From: Nocardia sp. SYP-A9097
Lineage (GTDB): Bacteria; Actinomycetota; Actinomycetes; Mycobacteriales; Mycobacteriaceae
Reading direction: 5' to 3'
DNA: 64,000 bases
Assembly (NCBI RefSeq): GCF_009649815.1
Contig: NZ_WJIC01000026.1
Location: 40,366-104,365 of the forward strand
Position numbers and translations under genes: made by a program. How positions within the stretch are numbered: position 1 is the stretch's first letter; each line of letters opens with the position of its first letter. Below, one piece after another: positions 1-8,790 of this stretch. The notes beneath the pieces are model-generated. The model did not search any database. It had not been told where the DNA came from and was given only the letters and a program-made list of their open reading frames with translations.

Positions 1-1152
1 GACGCCCTCCATGGCGGAGACGTTCACGACGTACCTGCGGGGTGCGGCCGCGGCGGCCATGGCGGGCCGCAGCCGCGAGATGAGAATGAACGGTGCGGTC
101 GAGTTGCACAGCTGGACTTCGAGGAGTTCGGTGGCGTCGACTTCGCCGACGGTCTGCACCCAGCTGTTGGTGTGGGCGAGGTCGGGTACGAGCCCGCCGG
201 CGTCGATGGCCACGCCCTGCGAAATCCGTTCGGGGGTGGCCGAACCCGCGACGAGCGCCAGATCGGTGATGTCGGCGGCGGTGAGGCTGGGGGTCAGTGA
301 TGCGGTGAGTGCGGTCGGGTGTGCCTGCATGGTCTTGCCGAAGGTGACCACGTCGGGCAGTTCGCCGGCGGGCAGTGGCCCGGATTCGGCTTCGACGAGG
401 GCGCTGTACGCGCCGGGTGAGCGTCGCACGGTTTGTGCCGCGTTGTTGATCAGGATGTCGAGGGGTCCTTGTGCCGCAACATCATCCGCCAGGGCGACGA
501 CCTGGGCGGGGTCGCGCAGGTCGATGCCGACGATCCGGAGTCGGTGCAGCCAGTCGGCGCTGTCGTGTTGTGCGGCGAATCGCCGGATGGCGTCGTTGGG
601 GAAGCGGGTGGTGACGGTGGTGTGCGCGCCGTCACGCAGCAGCCGCAGCGCGATGTACATGCCGATCTTGGCGCGTCCGCCGGTGAGCAGTGCGCGCTTG
701 CCCGTGAGGTCGGTGCGGGCGTCGCGTTTGCTGTGGCTGCGTGCCGCGCATTCGGGGCAGAGCTGGTGGTAGAACGCGTCGACGTGGGTGTACTTCTGCT
801 TGCAGATGTAGCAGGGCCGGGCGCGTAGCAGGGTGCCGGCAGTGGCGACTCCGGTGGTGCTGGAGCTGATCGGGATTCCGGCGGTTTCGTCGTCGATGCG
901 GTTCGGCGATCCGGTGGCAGTCGCGGCGATGACGGCTTTGTCGGCTTCGGAGATGGTGTCGCGGGCTTCGATGCGCTTGCGCTGCTTGAGTTTTTTGAAC
1001 ATGTGCCCGACGGCGCGCTGGACGGCGATGGAGTCGGGGTGTTCTTTGTCGAGTTGTCCGGCCTGTTCGAGGACGCGCAAGCAGGTGGCGAGGTCGTCGG
1101 CGGGGATGGCCGCTGTCTCGGTGTCGGTCGCTTGTGCGGTGTTCTCGGCCAT
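1..1152 (-). CDS. SDR oxidoreductase with N-terminal zinc ribbon (3' end cut by window)
   Basis: A short-chain dehydrogenase/reductase that probably uses NAD(P)H; the substrate is unknown. From the ATG at 1152, the first 384 codons are visible and the frame runs open through position 1. Residues 114-135 carry two CxxC pairs (CYIC and CPEC), a small zinc ribbon unusual for a classical SDR. The Rossmann motif TGGRAKIG follows at about 157-164, NNAA lies further on, and NVSAMEG, which carries the catalytic serine, sits at the window edge. The Tyr/Lys part of the active site should lie beyond the edge. The first ~110 residues are acidic and helical with no recognised domain. It is divergent from the acyl-CoA dehydrogenase gene. 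The SDR assignment is firm; the pathway is not known. Confidence 0.85.
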   Translation of the reverse strand, partial: MAENTAQATDTETAAIPADDLATCLRVLEQAGQLDKEHPDSIAVQRAVGHMFKKLKQRKRIEARDTISEADKAVIAATATGSPNRIDDETAGIPISSSTTGVATAGTLLRARPCYICKQKYTHVDAFYHQLCPECAARSHSKRDARTDLTGKRALLTGGRAKIGMYIALRLLRDGAHTTVTTRFPNDAIRRFAAQHDSADWLHRLRIVGIDLRDPAQVVALADDVAAQGPLDILINNAAQTVRRSPGAYSALVEAESGPLPAGELPDVVTFGKTMQAHPTALTASLTPSLTAADITDLALVAGSATPERISQGVAIDAGGLVPDLAHTNSWVQTVGEVDATELLEVQLCNSTAPFILISRLRPAMAAAAAPRRYVVNVSAMEGV

Positions 1153-1247
1153 CGGTGGGTGCTGCTGTCCTTCGTGCGGTGAGCGGTGGGCGTCGTCCAT
1201 TGTCGCATCGTGGTGTCGGCGGCCTTGCCACGGCCACTGACGCATTG

Positions 1248-1253
1248 TTGACA
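1248..1253 (+). promoter_or_regulatory. possible -35 box upstream of acyl-CoA dehydrogenase
   Basis: A perfect TTGACA lies in the divergent intergenic region, about 70 bp before the ATG at 1324. No good -10 hexamer is found at the ideal spacing, so this is only a candidate. Confidence 0.3.
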
Positions 1254-1323
1254 CTTTGCCAATAGCCGTGCACCCTTGGTCCCGAGGCGCGTGAGCGCGA
1301 GCCTGCACAGTGAAGGAACCACA

Positions 1324-2469
1324 ATGGCACGCCCCGCATGGAGCGACGACGAGGTCGAAGCGGTACGAGGACTGGCGAGCACCTTCTTCGAGAAGGAGGT
1401 GATTCCGCATGAGGAGAAGTTCGTCGCACAGGGCCATCCGGACCGCGCCCTGTACAACCGGGCCGGTGAACTCGGCCTGCTGTGCGCGGCCATTCCGGCC
1501 GAATACGGCGGTGGCGGTGGCACATTCGCACACGAGGCCGCGATCATCGAGGCGCAGGCGCATCTGGGTGACGGCGCGCTCGGTATGGCGGTGCACTCCT
1601 CGATCATCGCGCCGTACATTCACCAGTTCGGTTCCGAGGAGCTCAAGCGCCGCGTGCTGCCCAAGGCCGCGAGCGGGGAGATGCTGCTCTCGATCGGTAT
1701 GACCGAACCGGGTACCGGTTCGGATCTGCAGAACATCAAGACCCGTGCGATTCGGGAGGGTGACGAGTACGTCATCACCGGTTCGAAGATCTTCATCTCC
1801 AATGGCTGGCTGTGTGACGGCATCATCCTGGCGGTGAAGACCGATCCGACCCAGGGCGCTTCCGGTGTGTCGCTGATTTTCGCCGAGGTCGGTGCGGACA
1901 CTCCCGGGTTCACTCGTGGCCGGATTCTGTCCAAGATCGGTGGCAAGGGGCAGGACACCGCGGAGCTGTTCTTCGACGGTCTGCGGGTGCCCGCGTCGAA
2001 TCTGCTGGGTGAGGCCGAGGGTCAGGGCTTCTATCAGATGATGCAGATGCTCGCCCAGGAGCGCTTGGTCACCGCGATTCTGGCGGTGGCCATGACGGAG
2101 AAGGCCGTGGAGTTGACGGTCGACTACACCAAGGGTCGTGAGGCGTTCGGCAAACCGTTGTTCGCCATGCAGAACACCAAATTCGAGCTCGCCGAGTGCG
2201 CCACCATCGCCCGGATCGGTCGTGTGTTCCTCGATGATTGCATCGCCAAACATCTGCGCGGCGAGCTGGATATTCCTACGGCCGCCATGTCGAAGTACTG
2301 GCTGACCGACCAACTCGGTAATGTGGTGGATCGCTGCCTGCAGTTCTTCGGCGGCTATGGCTATATGACCGAATATCCGATTGCCCAGCTGTACACCGGC
2401 GCCCGGGTCCTGCGGATCCTCGCGGGCGCCAACGAGGTGATGAAGGACCTCATTGCCCGCTCACTCTGA
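1324..2469 (+). CDS. acyl-CoA dehydrogenase family protein
   Basis: A flavin-dependent alpha,beta-dehydrogenase of acyl-CoA thioesters that feeds electrons to ETF; 381 aa, normal for the family. The ATG at 1324 is chosen over the upstream TTG at 1276 because GAAGGA sits just before it. The middle domain has the FAD/acyl-CoA signature MTEPGTGSDL, and the C-terminal helical domain has YTKGREAFGKPL and QFFGGYGYMTEY, followed by RILAGANEVMKDLIA. The last region normally supplies the catalytic glutamate, here GANEVMK. The chain-length specificity cannot be read. A TetR gene follows directly and may regulate it. Confidence 0.93.
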   Translation: MARPAWSDDEVEAVRGLASTFFEKEVIPHEEKFVAQGHPDRALYNRAGELGLLCAAIPAEYGGGGGTFAHEAAIIEAQAHLGDGALGMAVHSSIIAPYIHQFGSEELKRRVLPKAASGEMLLSIGMTEPGTGSDLQNIKTRAIREGDEYVITGSKIFISNGWLCDGIILAVKTDPTQGASGVSLIFAEVGADTPGFTRGRILSKIGGKGQDTAELFFDGLRVPASNLLGEAEGQGFYQMMQMLAQERLVTAILAVAMTEKAVELTVDYTKGREAFGKPLFAMQNTKFELAECATIARIGRVFLDDCIAKHLRGELDIPTAAMSKYWLTDQLGNVVDRCLQFFGGYGYMTEYPIAQLYTGARVLRILAGANEVMKDLIARSL

Positions 2470-2485
2470 CAGACCAGCACCGCCG

Positions 2486-3139
2486 ATGCCCGGCGGTAAT
2501 ACCGTGCTCGAGCCGGTGCGCGCCGACGACATCCCGTCGCGGCGCCGCCGCCTCGAACCGGACGAACGCCGTGCGCAGATTCTGTCCTGCGCCATCGACA
2601 TGTTCGGCGAACGTCCGTACGCGGCTGTCTCGACCGCGGAGTTGGCCCAGCGCGCCGGGGTGGCGCGCGGGCTGATCAACCACTATTTCGGCAATAAGCG
2701 TGACCTGTATCTGGCGGTGGTGCGGCGCATGGTGACTCTGCCGCGCGCGAACCACATGCTCGAGCCCTCGGGCACGACTCGTGAGCGGGTGGAGGCCAGT
2801 GTCGCGTGGCTGCTGGACACCATCGGCGAGCACGGCACCACCTGGGTGAAGGTCACCGGACTGGAGGGGATCGGCGACGATCCGGACGTGCAGCGGATTC
2901 TCGACGAGGCCGATAATGCCGCCGCCGCCCGGGTCGTGCAGATGGTGGGTTTGAACGATTCGCTGCACAGCGCCGAATTGCAGGCGCTGGTCAGGTGTTA
3001 CGGCGGTTTGGTGAAGGCGGCCGGACGGGAGTGGATCGTGCGCGGTTCGCTGAATCGGGCGCAGGTGCATGCCTTGCTCTCGGACACCCTCACCACATTG
3101 ATCACCGAATCGTTCCCGAAGGTCAACGGCTCGAACTGA
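2486..3139 (+). CDS. TetR/AcrR family regulator
   Basis: A DNA-binding repressor, 217 aa from the ATG at 2486. A TTG at 2453, inside the preceding gene, would add 11 residues and is less likely. The N-terminal HTH is clear: RRAQILSCAIDMF, then VSTAELAQRAGVARGLINHYFGNKRDLY. The C-terminal ligand domain is variable and its ligand is unknown. It starts 16 bp after the acyl-CoA dehydrogenase stop and is probably co-transcribed, so autoregulation of that unit and a fatty acyl-CoA-type ligand are reasonable inferences. Its 3' end overlaps the convergent reductase gene by 17 bp. Confidence 0.9.
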   Translation: MPGGNTVLEPVRADDIPSRRRRLEPDERRAQILSCAIDMFGERPYAAVSTAELAQRAGVARGLINHYFGNKRDLYLAVVRRMVTLPRANHMLEPSGTTRERVEASVAWLLDTIGEHGTTWVKVTGLEGIGDDPDVQRILDEADNAAAARVVQMVGLNDSLHSAELQALVRCYGGLVKAAGREWIVRGSLNRAQVHALLSDTLTTLITESFPKVNGSN

Positions 3140-4169
3140 TTTCGGATTCCTGCCGCACTCCCCAGGTGACGCCGTGCGCGCTCAGGTGGTTGAGGAAATC
3201 GGCCGGGTCGAAAGCCTGTGCGGGACTGAGGACTCCGGGGCGCGCGCCGTCGATGGCCAGGCGGCGCGCGGCCTCCACCGCGATGATCGCGGTGAGGCCG
3301 TAGCCGTCGGGGCCGGTGACCCAGCCGCTGGTTCGGGTGCCATCGGTGGCGGTGGCTTGGGCGAACATGAACCAGCGACCCTGGCGTTCCTGTTCGGTGA
3401 GGGTGGCCGGGATCGAGTCGACCACGTCCGGGGTGAGTGCGCTGAACAGTACGGCCACGTCGGCGCGGATACGACTGCGTACGTGGCGGGCGCGTACATG
3501 CTGTGGGACGGTGACGATACCGGGCGTGGTCAATACTCCGACCTCGACCGGGTCCGCTTCGCCGGGAACCCGCAAGGGGGTGGCGTCGGGTTCGACCGGC
3601 ACCCAACGGCTTTCGGTGTATTCGAAGGGATCCAGGGCCAGGACCGCGGCCATGGTGCGTGCGGTGCCGCGCGAGACCGGGCCCGGGTGGCGTAGATCTG
3701 CGATGACGAGTTCATCGATGGGGGAGTTCAGGTGGGCGGCGGTGAGTGCGGCGATCAGGTCGCCGGGACCACCGTCATCGGCCATTGCCGGGACGAGACT
3801 GACCCCGGCGCGGGTGGCCGCTTCGCTGTAGGTGTCGAAAACTGTTCGCAGGTAATGCGGTTCACCGGTGGTGTCGACATAGGGGGTGCCCGCGGCGAGG
3901 GCGGCCTCGATGACCGGTGCGGCCCAGCGGGTGAAGGGTCCGGCGGCATTGACGACTGCGTCGCAATCGGCGAAAGCCGTCGTCAGCGTGGTGCTGTCGT
4001 CGAGGGCGGCGACGCGGATCTCGGCGTCGGGTAGCCCGGCGGCGTCGGCGGCTGCCCGCAGTCGGTTTTCGTCCCGGCCCACCAGGATCGGGGTGAGCGC
4101 GCGGCGGCCCAGTTCGGCGACGGCCAGACCACCGGTGAATCCGGTGGCTCCGTACACGGCAATTCTCAT
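3123..4169 (-). CDS. saccharopine dehydrogenase-like NAD(P)-binding protein
   Basis: A Rossmann-fold oxidoreductase of the saccharopine dehydrogenase/trans-acting enoyl reductase type, 348 aa. The ATG at 4169 is chosen because the protein then begins directly with the nucleotide-binding motif YGATGFTGG, with GGAG about 10 bases upstream. Further family marks are the GRDENRL loop, NAAGPFTRWA and TPYVDTTGEP near residues 90-125. Mycobacterial relatives act in lipid and polyketide reduction, but several are uncharacterised, so the substrate is not assigned. It lies alone between a convergent TetR gene and a divergent AraC gene. Confidence 0.82.
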   Translation of the reverse strand: MRIAVYGATGFTGGLAVAELGRRALTPILVGRDENRLRAAADAAGLPDAEIRVAALDDSTTLTTAFADCDAVVNAAGPFTRWAAPVIEAALAAGTPYVDTTGEPHYLRTVFDTYSEAATRAGVSLVPAMADDGGPGDLIAALTAAHLNSPIDELVIADLRHPGPVSRGTARTMAAVLALDPFEYTESRWVPVEPDATPLRVPGEADPVEVGVLTTPGIVTVPQHVRARHVRSRIRADVAVLFSALTPDVVDSIPATLTEQERQGRWFMFAQATATDGTRTSGWVTGPDGYGLTAIIAVEAARRLAIDGARPGVLSPAQAFDPADFLNHLSAHGVTWGVRQESEISSSR

Positions 4170-4308
4170 GGGAGACAACTCCAGAGCTGAAGGGTTGGAA
4201 CCGATGGGCATCGGCCCGGTATTCACGCTACGAACCGGATTCGGGACGATCCATGCTCATTGAGCCTCCGGACATGTCCGAACGTCCTGGAGTGTGCGCA
4301 CCCGACGT

Positions 4309-5232
4309 ATGGTGGACAGGGTGGATATTCTCAGCGATGCCGTGGCGGCCATGCGTATCGGCACACCGCATTCCAATCGCACCGAGATGCGCGCGCCATG
4401 GGGTCTGCGTTTCCCGCCGCAGGACGGCGCGGGATTCCATGTGGTGCTGCGTGGTTCGTGCTGGCTCACCCCCGCGCGCGGGGATCCGATCCACTTGCAG
4501 GTCGGGGATGTGGCGTTCCTGCCACGCGAAACGGGGCACGCCATCGGTGACCGGCCCGCCGGCGCGCATGCCGACCGTGATGCGCCCGGCGGGCATGAGA
4601 CCACCGTATTGTTGTGCGGCGCATACATTCTGGACCAGTCGCGTGCGCATCCGCTGCTGAGTGAACTACCCGATGTGATTCACCTGCCCGCCCGTATCGG
4701 GCATCACACGGCCTTGCGCGGGGCGATCGACCTGCTCGGACTCGAACTCGACACCCGGCAGCAATCCGGGGTGATCGCGCCGCTGCTGGAAGTGCTGCTG
4801 CAGTACATGTTGCGTGCCTGGTACGACGATCAACCCGATGTGAGCGGGTGGGCGGGGGCGCTGCGCGATCCGGCGATCTATGCCGCGCTGGCGGCCATGC
4901 ATGCCGATCCCGGAGCGCCGTGGACGGTGAAATCCCTTGGCGCACAGGCGGGTCTGTCCCGGTCGATGTTCGCCCGGCGTTTCACCGCGACCGTCGGCAT
5001 CGCCCCGCAAACCTATCTGACCTGGTGGCGTATGACCTTGGCGGCGCGGGTGCTGCGTGAGAGTGACGCCCTGGTGCGGGTGGTGGCCGAACGCTTCGGG
5101 TACACCTCCGAATTCGCGTTCGCCAAGGCGTTCAAACGCGAATTCGGTGTCGCGCCGGGCAGATACCGGAGCTCGCCGGGTGCGGGCTCCGGTATCGCGG
5201 CGTCAGGGCAGCAGGACCAGTCGTCCGCGTAG
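4309..5232 (+). CDS. AraC family regulator with cupin sensor domain
   Basis: A transcriptional activator, 307 aa from the ATG at 4309; a GTG at 4321 is also possible. Residues ~1-160 form an AraC-type cupin (cupin_6-like) with GDVAFLPRETGH. The C-terminal ~100 residues carry the two AraC HTH motifs: WTVKSLGAQAGLSRSMFARRF and VVAERFGYTSEFAFAKAFKR, then FGVAPGRYR. Members of this subgroup often control a neighbouring oxidoreductase. Here the divergent reductase or the convergent quinone oxidoreductase is a candidate. Its 3' end overlaps the latter by 30 bp. Confidence 0.9.
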   Translation: MVDRVDILSDAVAAMRIGTPHSNRTEMRAPWGLRFPPQDGAGFHVVLRGSCWLTPARGDPIHLQVGDVAFLPRETGHAIGDRPAGAHADRDAPGGHETTVLLCGAYILDQSRAHPLLSELPDVIHLPARIGHHTALRGAIDLLGLELDTRQQSGVIAPLLEVLLQYMLRAWYDDQPDVSGWAGALRDPAIYAALAAMHADPGAPWTVKSLGAQAGLSRSMFARRFTATVGIAPQTYLTWWRMTLAARVLRESDALVRVVAERFGYTSEFAFAKAFKREFGVAPGRYRSSPGAGSGIAASGQQDQSSA

Positions 5233-6123
5233 CCCGCCCTTTTCGAAGCGGGCGTGCGCGGATCCGGCGTCGGCGAACGCAACGGTGTCCGCGACCCGCA
5301 AGGTCAGGGTGCCGGCGTCGACCAGTTCGGCCAGTTCGGCGAGGCGGGCACCATTGGGGGCCTGCTGCACGGTGTGCACGGTGATCCCGCGCTCGGATTG
5401 CGGGGCGGCGGGCGGGAGCAGTGCCACGAACCGGCCGCCCTCACGGACCACGGCGATCAATTCCGCACCGCGCACCGCGGCGTCGATGACCGCGTCGATA
5501 CCCAGTGCGCGCAGCGATTCGAGATCAGCGTGCTCACGGTCCACGAAATCGGTTGCGCCCAAAGAACGTACGAGTTCCGCATCGCCCGCACCGGCCACCG
5601 CGATCACCTGCGCGCCGCTCGCGGCCGCCAACTGCACCGCGTATCCGCCCACACCGCCGGCCGCGCCGGTGACCAGCACGGTCTGCCCCCGGGTGGGTTG
5701 GGCCGCGGACACCGCCAGATCCGCGGTGATGGCATTCAGCGGGAGGGTGGACGCCGCGACCAGATCCGCGGCTTGCGGAGCCGGGGCGAGGATATCCGCG
5801 TCGATCACCACGTACTCGGCGGCCGCGCCGACCGGATCGGCCAGCCACGGCAGCAATCCGATGACCGGTTGCCCCACGGTGAACGCGGTGACGCCCGCGC
5901 CCAGCCCGTGGACGGTTCCGGCGAACTCCAGCCCCGGAATATAGATCTCCCGTTCGGGCAGCAGGCCCGTCAAGTATCCGGCGCGAGCCGCGGTGTCCGC
6001 CGGATTCACCGGGCTCGCAACAACTTTCACCAGCACCTGCCCCGCGCCGGGGGTAGGTATGGGCAGGTCCAGGACGGTCAAGACCTCCGGCCCGCCGAAT
6101 TCACGAAATGCCACAGCACGCAT
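5203..6123 (-). CDS. zinc-independent MDR / quinone oxidoreductase-like protein
   Basis: An NADPH:quinone reductase-like medium-chain dehydrogenase, 306 aa from the ATG at 6123, in the middle of the family range. It opens with MRAVAFREFGGPEVL, has the substrate-domain motif VNPADTAAR, and carries the nucleotide-binding motif VLVTGAAGGVGGYAVQLA near residue 145. The zinc ligands of alcohol dehydrogenases are absent. It is divergent from an HxlR gene, a very common actinobacterial pairing in which HxlR senses electrophiles or quinones and the reductase removes them; that role is inferred here. Confidence 0.9.
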   Translation of the reverse strand: MRAVAFREFGGPEVLTVLDLPIPTPGAGQVLVKVVASPVNPADTAARAGYLTGLLPEREIYIPGLEFAGTVHGLGAGVTAFTVGQPVIGLLPWLADPVGAAAEYVVIDADILAPAPQAADLVAASTLPLNAITADLAVSAAQPTRGQTVLVTGAAGGVGGYAVQLAAASGAQVIAVAGAGDAELVRSLGATDFVDREHADLESLRALGIDAVIDAAVRGAELIAVVREGGRFVALLPPAAPQSERGITVHTVQQAPNGARLAELAELVDAGTLTLRVADTVAFADAGSAHARFEKGGLRGRLVLLP

Positions 6124-6238
6124 CGGAATGCTCCTGAGTATGAGATGAGTTGGAATGTCCACCGGTGGAACGCCTCCGCCGGTAATCCGGCAGCGGGCGC
6201 ATCCCCAAATTAAGCCCGGCAGTCACCTCGTGAGAAGA

Positions 6239-6256
6239 AGGCACCGGCAAGTGCCT
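6239..6256. promoter_or_regulatory. candidate HxlR operator
   Basis: An inverted repeat AGGCAC-6 nt-GTGCCT lies in the divergent region between the quinone oxidoreductase gene and the HxlR gene, 22 bp before the HxlR start. Its position suits an autoregulatory site; nothing else supports it. Confidence 0.35.
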
Positions 6257-6277
6257 AGCCCACCGGAAGGAATCCGC

Positions 6278-6676
6278 GTGCCCACCCGAACCGTGTCCCA
6301 GCAGCGCGAACAGCGCAAGAACGCCTACAACGCCTTCGTCGCGGCCTGCCCCACCAACAAACTCATGGACACCCTCGGCGACAAATGGACCGGCCTGGTG
6401 CTGTCCACTCTCACCGAGGGTCCGCGCCGGTACGGTGAAATCTCCGCCATCGTCGCGGGTATCACCAACAAGATGCTCACCCAAACCCTGCGCACCCTCG
6501 AACGGGACGGCCTGCTCACCCGTCACGTGACCGCGCAGGTCCCGGTGCGCGTGGACTACGCGCTCACCCCGCTCGGGCGCAGCCTGATCCCCATCCTGCA
6601 TCTGCTCAAGGACTGGGCCGAGGAGAACATGGACGATGTCTTCGCCGCCCGTGCCGCCTTCGACAGCGCGAACTGA
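6278..6676 (+). CDS. HxlR family transcriptional regulator
   Basis: A winged-helix regulator of 132 aa, the usual HxlR size. The GTG at 6278 is chosen because GGAAGGA lies 6-12 bases upstream, while an upstream extension to 6155 is low-complexity. The HxlR core is complete: LGDKWTGLVLSTL, GPRRYGEISAIVAGITNKMLTQTLRTLERDGL, VDYALTPLGRSL. It contains one early cysteine (ACPTN), the position used as a redox or electrophile sensor in several family members. It probably controls the divergent quinone oxidoreductase gene. Confidence 0.92.
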   Translation: MPTRTVSQQREQRKNAYNAFVAACPTNKLMDTLGDKWTGLVLSTLTEGPRRYGEISAIVAGITNKMLTQTLRTLERDGLLTRHVTAQVPVRVDYALTPLGRSLIPILHLLKDWAEENMDDVFAARAAFDSAN

Positions 6677-6737
6677 ATCCGAACTCGAATCTGCCTGCGG
6701 GGGAATGCGAGTCGCAGCGGAGCTGTTGCCCGCAGGT

Positions 6738-7574
6738 ATGGCGAATGATCGACTGGGCAAATTCGGGGTGTGGCTGCCCCATCCGATGGCGACCCCCGAC
6801 GGGGTGCGTGAACTCGAACAACTCGGCTACGGCGCGATATGGCTGGGCAGCTCGCCCGCCGCGGACTGGGACGGCTACGAGGCACTCCTGTCCGCCTCGG
6901 AGTCGATCACCATCGGCACCAGCATCGTCAATGTGTGGGCGTCCCCGGCCGAGGAATCCGCGCGAACCTTCCACCGCCTCGAGGACCGCTACCCCGGCCG
7001 GTTCCTGCTCGGTATCGGCGCCGGGCACCGCGAGCAGAACGACGGATACACCAAACCCTTTGACGCACTGGTGAATTACCTCGACGAGCTGGACGAGGCC
7101 GGAGTGCCGAAGGAGCGTCGCGCCCTGGCCGCCCTCGGCCCGAAGGTCGCCGAACTCGCGCGCGACCGCACCGCCGGAGCCCTGCCCTACCTGACCACCC
7201 CCGACCACACCGCGGCCCTGCGCACCCTGCTCGGCCCCGACACCCTGATCGCCACCGAACACAAGATCGTGCTGGACGCCGACCCCGAGCGCGCCCGCAC
7301 CATCGGCCGCGACTACACCCGCTTCTACCTCACCCTCAGCAACTACGCGAACAACCTGCGCCGCTCCGGTTTCGGACCCGAGGAGCTCGAAGGCCCCGGC
7401 AGCGACCGCCTCGTCGACGCGCTCATCCTGCACGGCACGCCCGACCGCATCCTCGACGCCGCCACCGCACACCTGCGTGCCGGCGGCGACCATGTCGCCC
7501 TGCAGGTCGTCGGCGGCGATCACCTGCAAGCCCTGCGCACCCTCGCCCCGCTGCTGACCGCGCACGCGAACTAG
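6738..7574 (+). CDS. luciferase-like (LLM) F420-type oxidoreductase
   Basis: A TIM-barrel flavin/F420-dependent oxidoreductase of 279 aa. The ATG at 6738 (MANDRLGKFGVWLP) is preferred over 6705 because the beta-1 strand then starts directly. Typical segments are GYGAIWLGSSPA, ITIGTSIVNVW, RYPGRFLLGIGAGHRE and the C-terminal GGDHVALQV. The sequence resembles the subfamily described as probable F420-dependent oxidoreductases in F420-producing actinobacteria. The substrate is unknown. It follows the HxlR gene by about 60 bp and may share its transcript. Confidence 0.88.
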   Translation: MANDRLGKFGVWLPHPMATPDGVRELEQLGYGAIWLGSSPAADWDGYEALLSASESITIGTSIVNVWASPAEESARTFHRLEDRYPGRFLLGIGAGHREQNDGYTKPFDALVNYLDELDEAGVPKERRALAALGPKVAELARDRTAGALPYLTTPDHTAALRTLLGPDTLIATEHKIVLDADPERARTIGRDYTRFYLTLSNYANNLRRSGFGPEELEGPGSDRLVDALILHGTPDRILDAATAHLRAGGDHVALQVVGGDHLQALRTLAPLLTAHAN

Positions 7575-7598
7575 CAACATGTCCGCGTAGCGCACGCA

Positions 7599-7886
7599 CT
7601 ACAGTCGCGGGTCGAACACCAGCAGAAACCCCGAAAGCCGCAGCGCGCCCTCGGGCAACCGCTGCACATCGACCCAAAACTCCCGGCCGGGCAGCTCATT
7701 GGTGGGCAGCCCGGCCTGTCCCGCTATCTCCTGGGCGGCCCAGGCCAGCGGCGATCGCGCCGGATGCCAAGGCGTTTCGAGATAGGCCACCGCCGTCTCA
7801 CCGTCCCCGTACACCAGCACACACCGCACCCGCACCCGCTCGATCCCCACCCAGCAATCATCACCCCCGAACCCCGCCGAGCCCAC
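7599..7886 (-). CDS. hypothetical protein, 95 aa
   Basis: A small soluble protein with no family I recognise. It has an alternating hydrophobic pattern (RVRCVLVYGDGETAVAYLETPWH) followed by a helix containing AAQEIAG and an aromatic C-terminal half, a composition typical of a folded alpha/beta domain rather than of a shadow frame. Its 5' end overlaps the 3' end of the WYL gene by 26 bp on the same strand, as expected for a downstream cistron. The start is uncertain. If the WYL gene is dead, this gene may have lost its promoter. Confidence 0.5.
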   Translation of the reverse strand: MGSAGFGGDDCWVGIERVRVRCVLVYGDGETAVAYLETPWHPARSPLAWAAQEIAGQAGLPTNELPGREFWVDVQRLPEGALRLSGFLLVFDPRL

Positions 7887-8790
7887 CGCTCACCCCGGGT
7901 CGTTCCCATCCCTCACCCAGATCGTTCCCGTCTGGGTGGTCGGGCGAACCGGGTGCGTCGTCGCGGGGCGTGATGGCCGCGGTGAGGCGGTGGGCGAGTG
8001 CGCGGAGGTGGTCGATTAGTTCGGGTGGTTCGTGCACATGGAATCCGAAGCCGAAAAGTCCTGTGTAGACGGCTATTTCGTCGAGCGAGTTCGAGCCGGT
8101 GTGCAGCAGGCAATGCTCATCGTCGATCGCTTCGATGACACCGATGGTCGGTGGGATGCGGTCCGCCGCGACCGCGGCCGCTACCTCGAGGGTGATGCGC
8201 GCCCGGTAGCGGTAGGGGGCGGTGCTGACCCCGCGGGACACCCAGCCGGTCAGGTCGACCTCGGGTGCCTCGCGCGGGCTGAATCGTGGCCCGTTGGGGA
8301 TGCGCGGGCGGAGGCGGTCGACCCGGTAGGTGCGCCAATCCTTCTTCTCGATGTCCCAGCCGACCAGATACCAGTGCCGTCCGGTGTGTACGAGCCGATG
8401 CGGTTCGGCCGCGCGCCGGATCTCGGAGCCGTCGTGGGTGCGGTAGTCGAAGCGGAGCTGTTCGTGGTCGCGGATCGCGGCGGCGATCGTGGTGAGCACG
8501 TCCGCGTCCACGGACGGCGTGCCCGCCGGCATGGTGACGGTCGCCGCCCGCAGCGCCGAGACTCGCTGCCGCAACCGGGCGGGCAGGATCTGCTCGAGCT
8601 TCGCGAGCGCCCGCAGCGAACTCTCCTCGATACCGGTGATCGTTCCGCCCGCCGCGGTGCGCAACCCGACGACAACCGCGACCGCCTCCTCATCGTTCAA
8701 GAGCAGCGGGGGCAGTTTGGTTCCCGCGCCCAGGCGATATCCGGACGCTCCGGCGACCGCGTGCACGGGGTAGCCGAGTGTGCGCAGCTT
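7861..8790 (-). pseudogene. WYL-domain regulator lacking its N-terminal HTH
   Basis: The C-terminal ~300 residues of a YafY-type HTH-WYL regulator are intact. They include KLRTLGYPVHAVAGASGYRLG, LPPLLLNDEEAVAVVVGLR, the WYL core HRLVHTGRHWYLVGWDIEK with WRTYRVDRLR, and the WCX extension. The ~45-50 residue DNA-binding wHTH that should precede LRTLGYPV is missing. At that point (about 8788-8795) the minus-strand frame stops resembling the family and runs antisense through the epoxide hydrolase gene up to 8874. A product could be made only from an artificial upstream start and would not bind DNA as its relatives do. Confidence 0.7.

Noticed and set aside
450..1619. 389-codon minus-strand frame
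   Set aside because: It runs across the divergent promoter and through both the SDR and the acyl-CoA dehydrogenase in other frames; low-complexity Pro/Ser/Arg.
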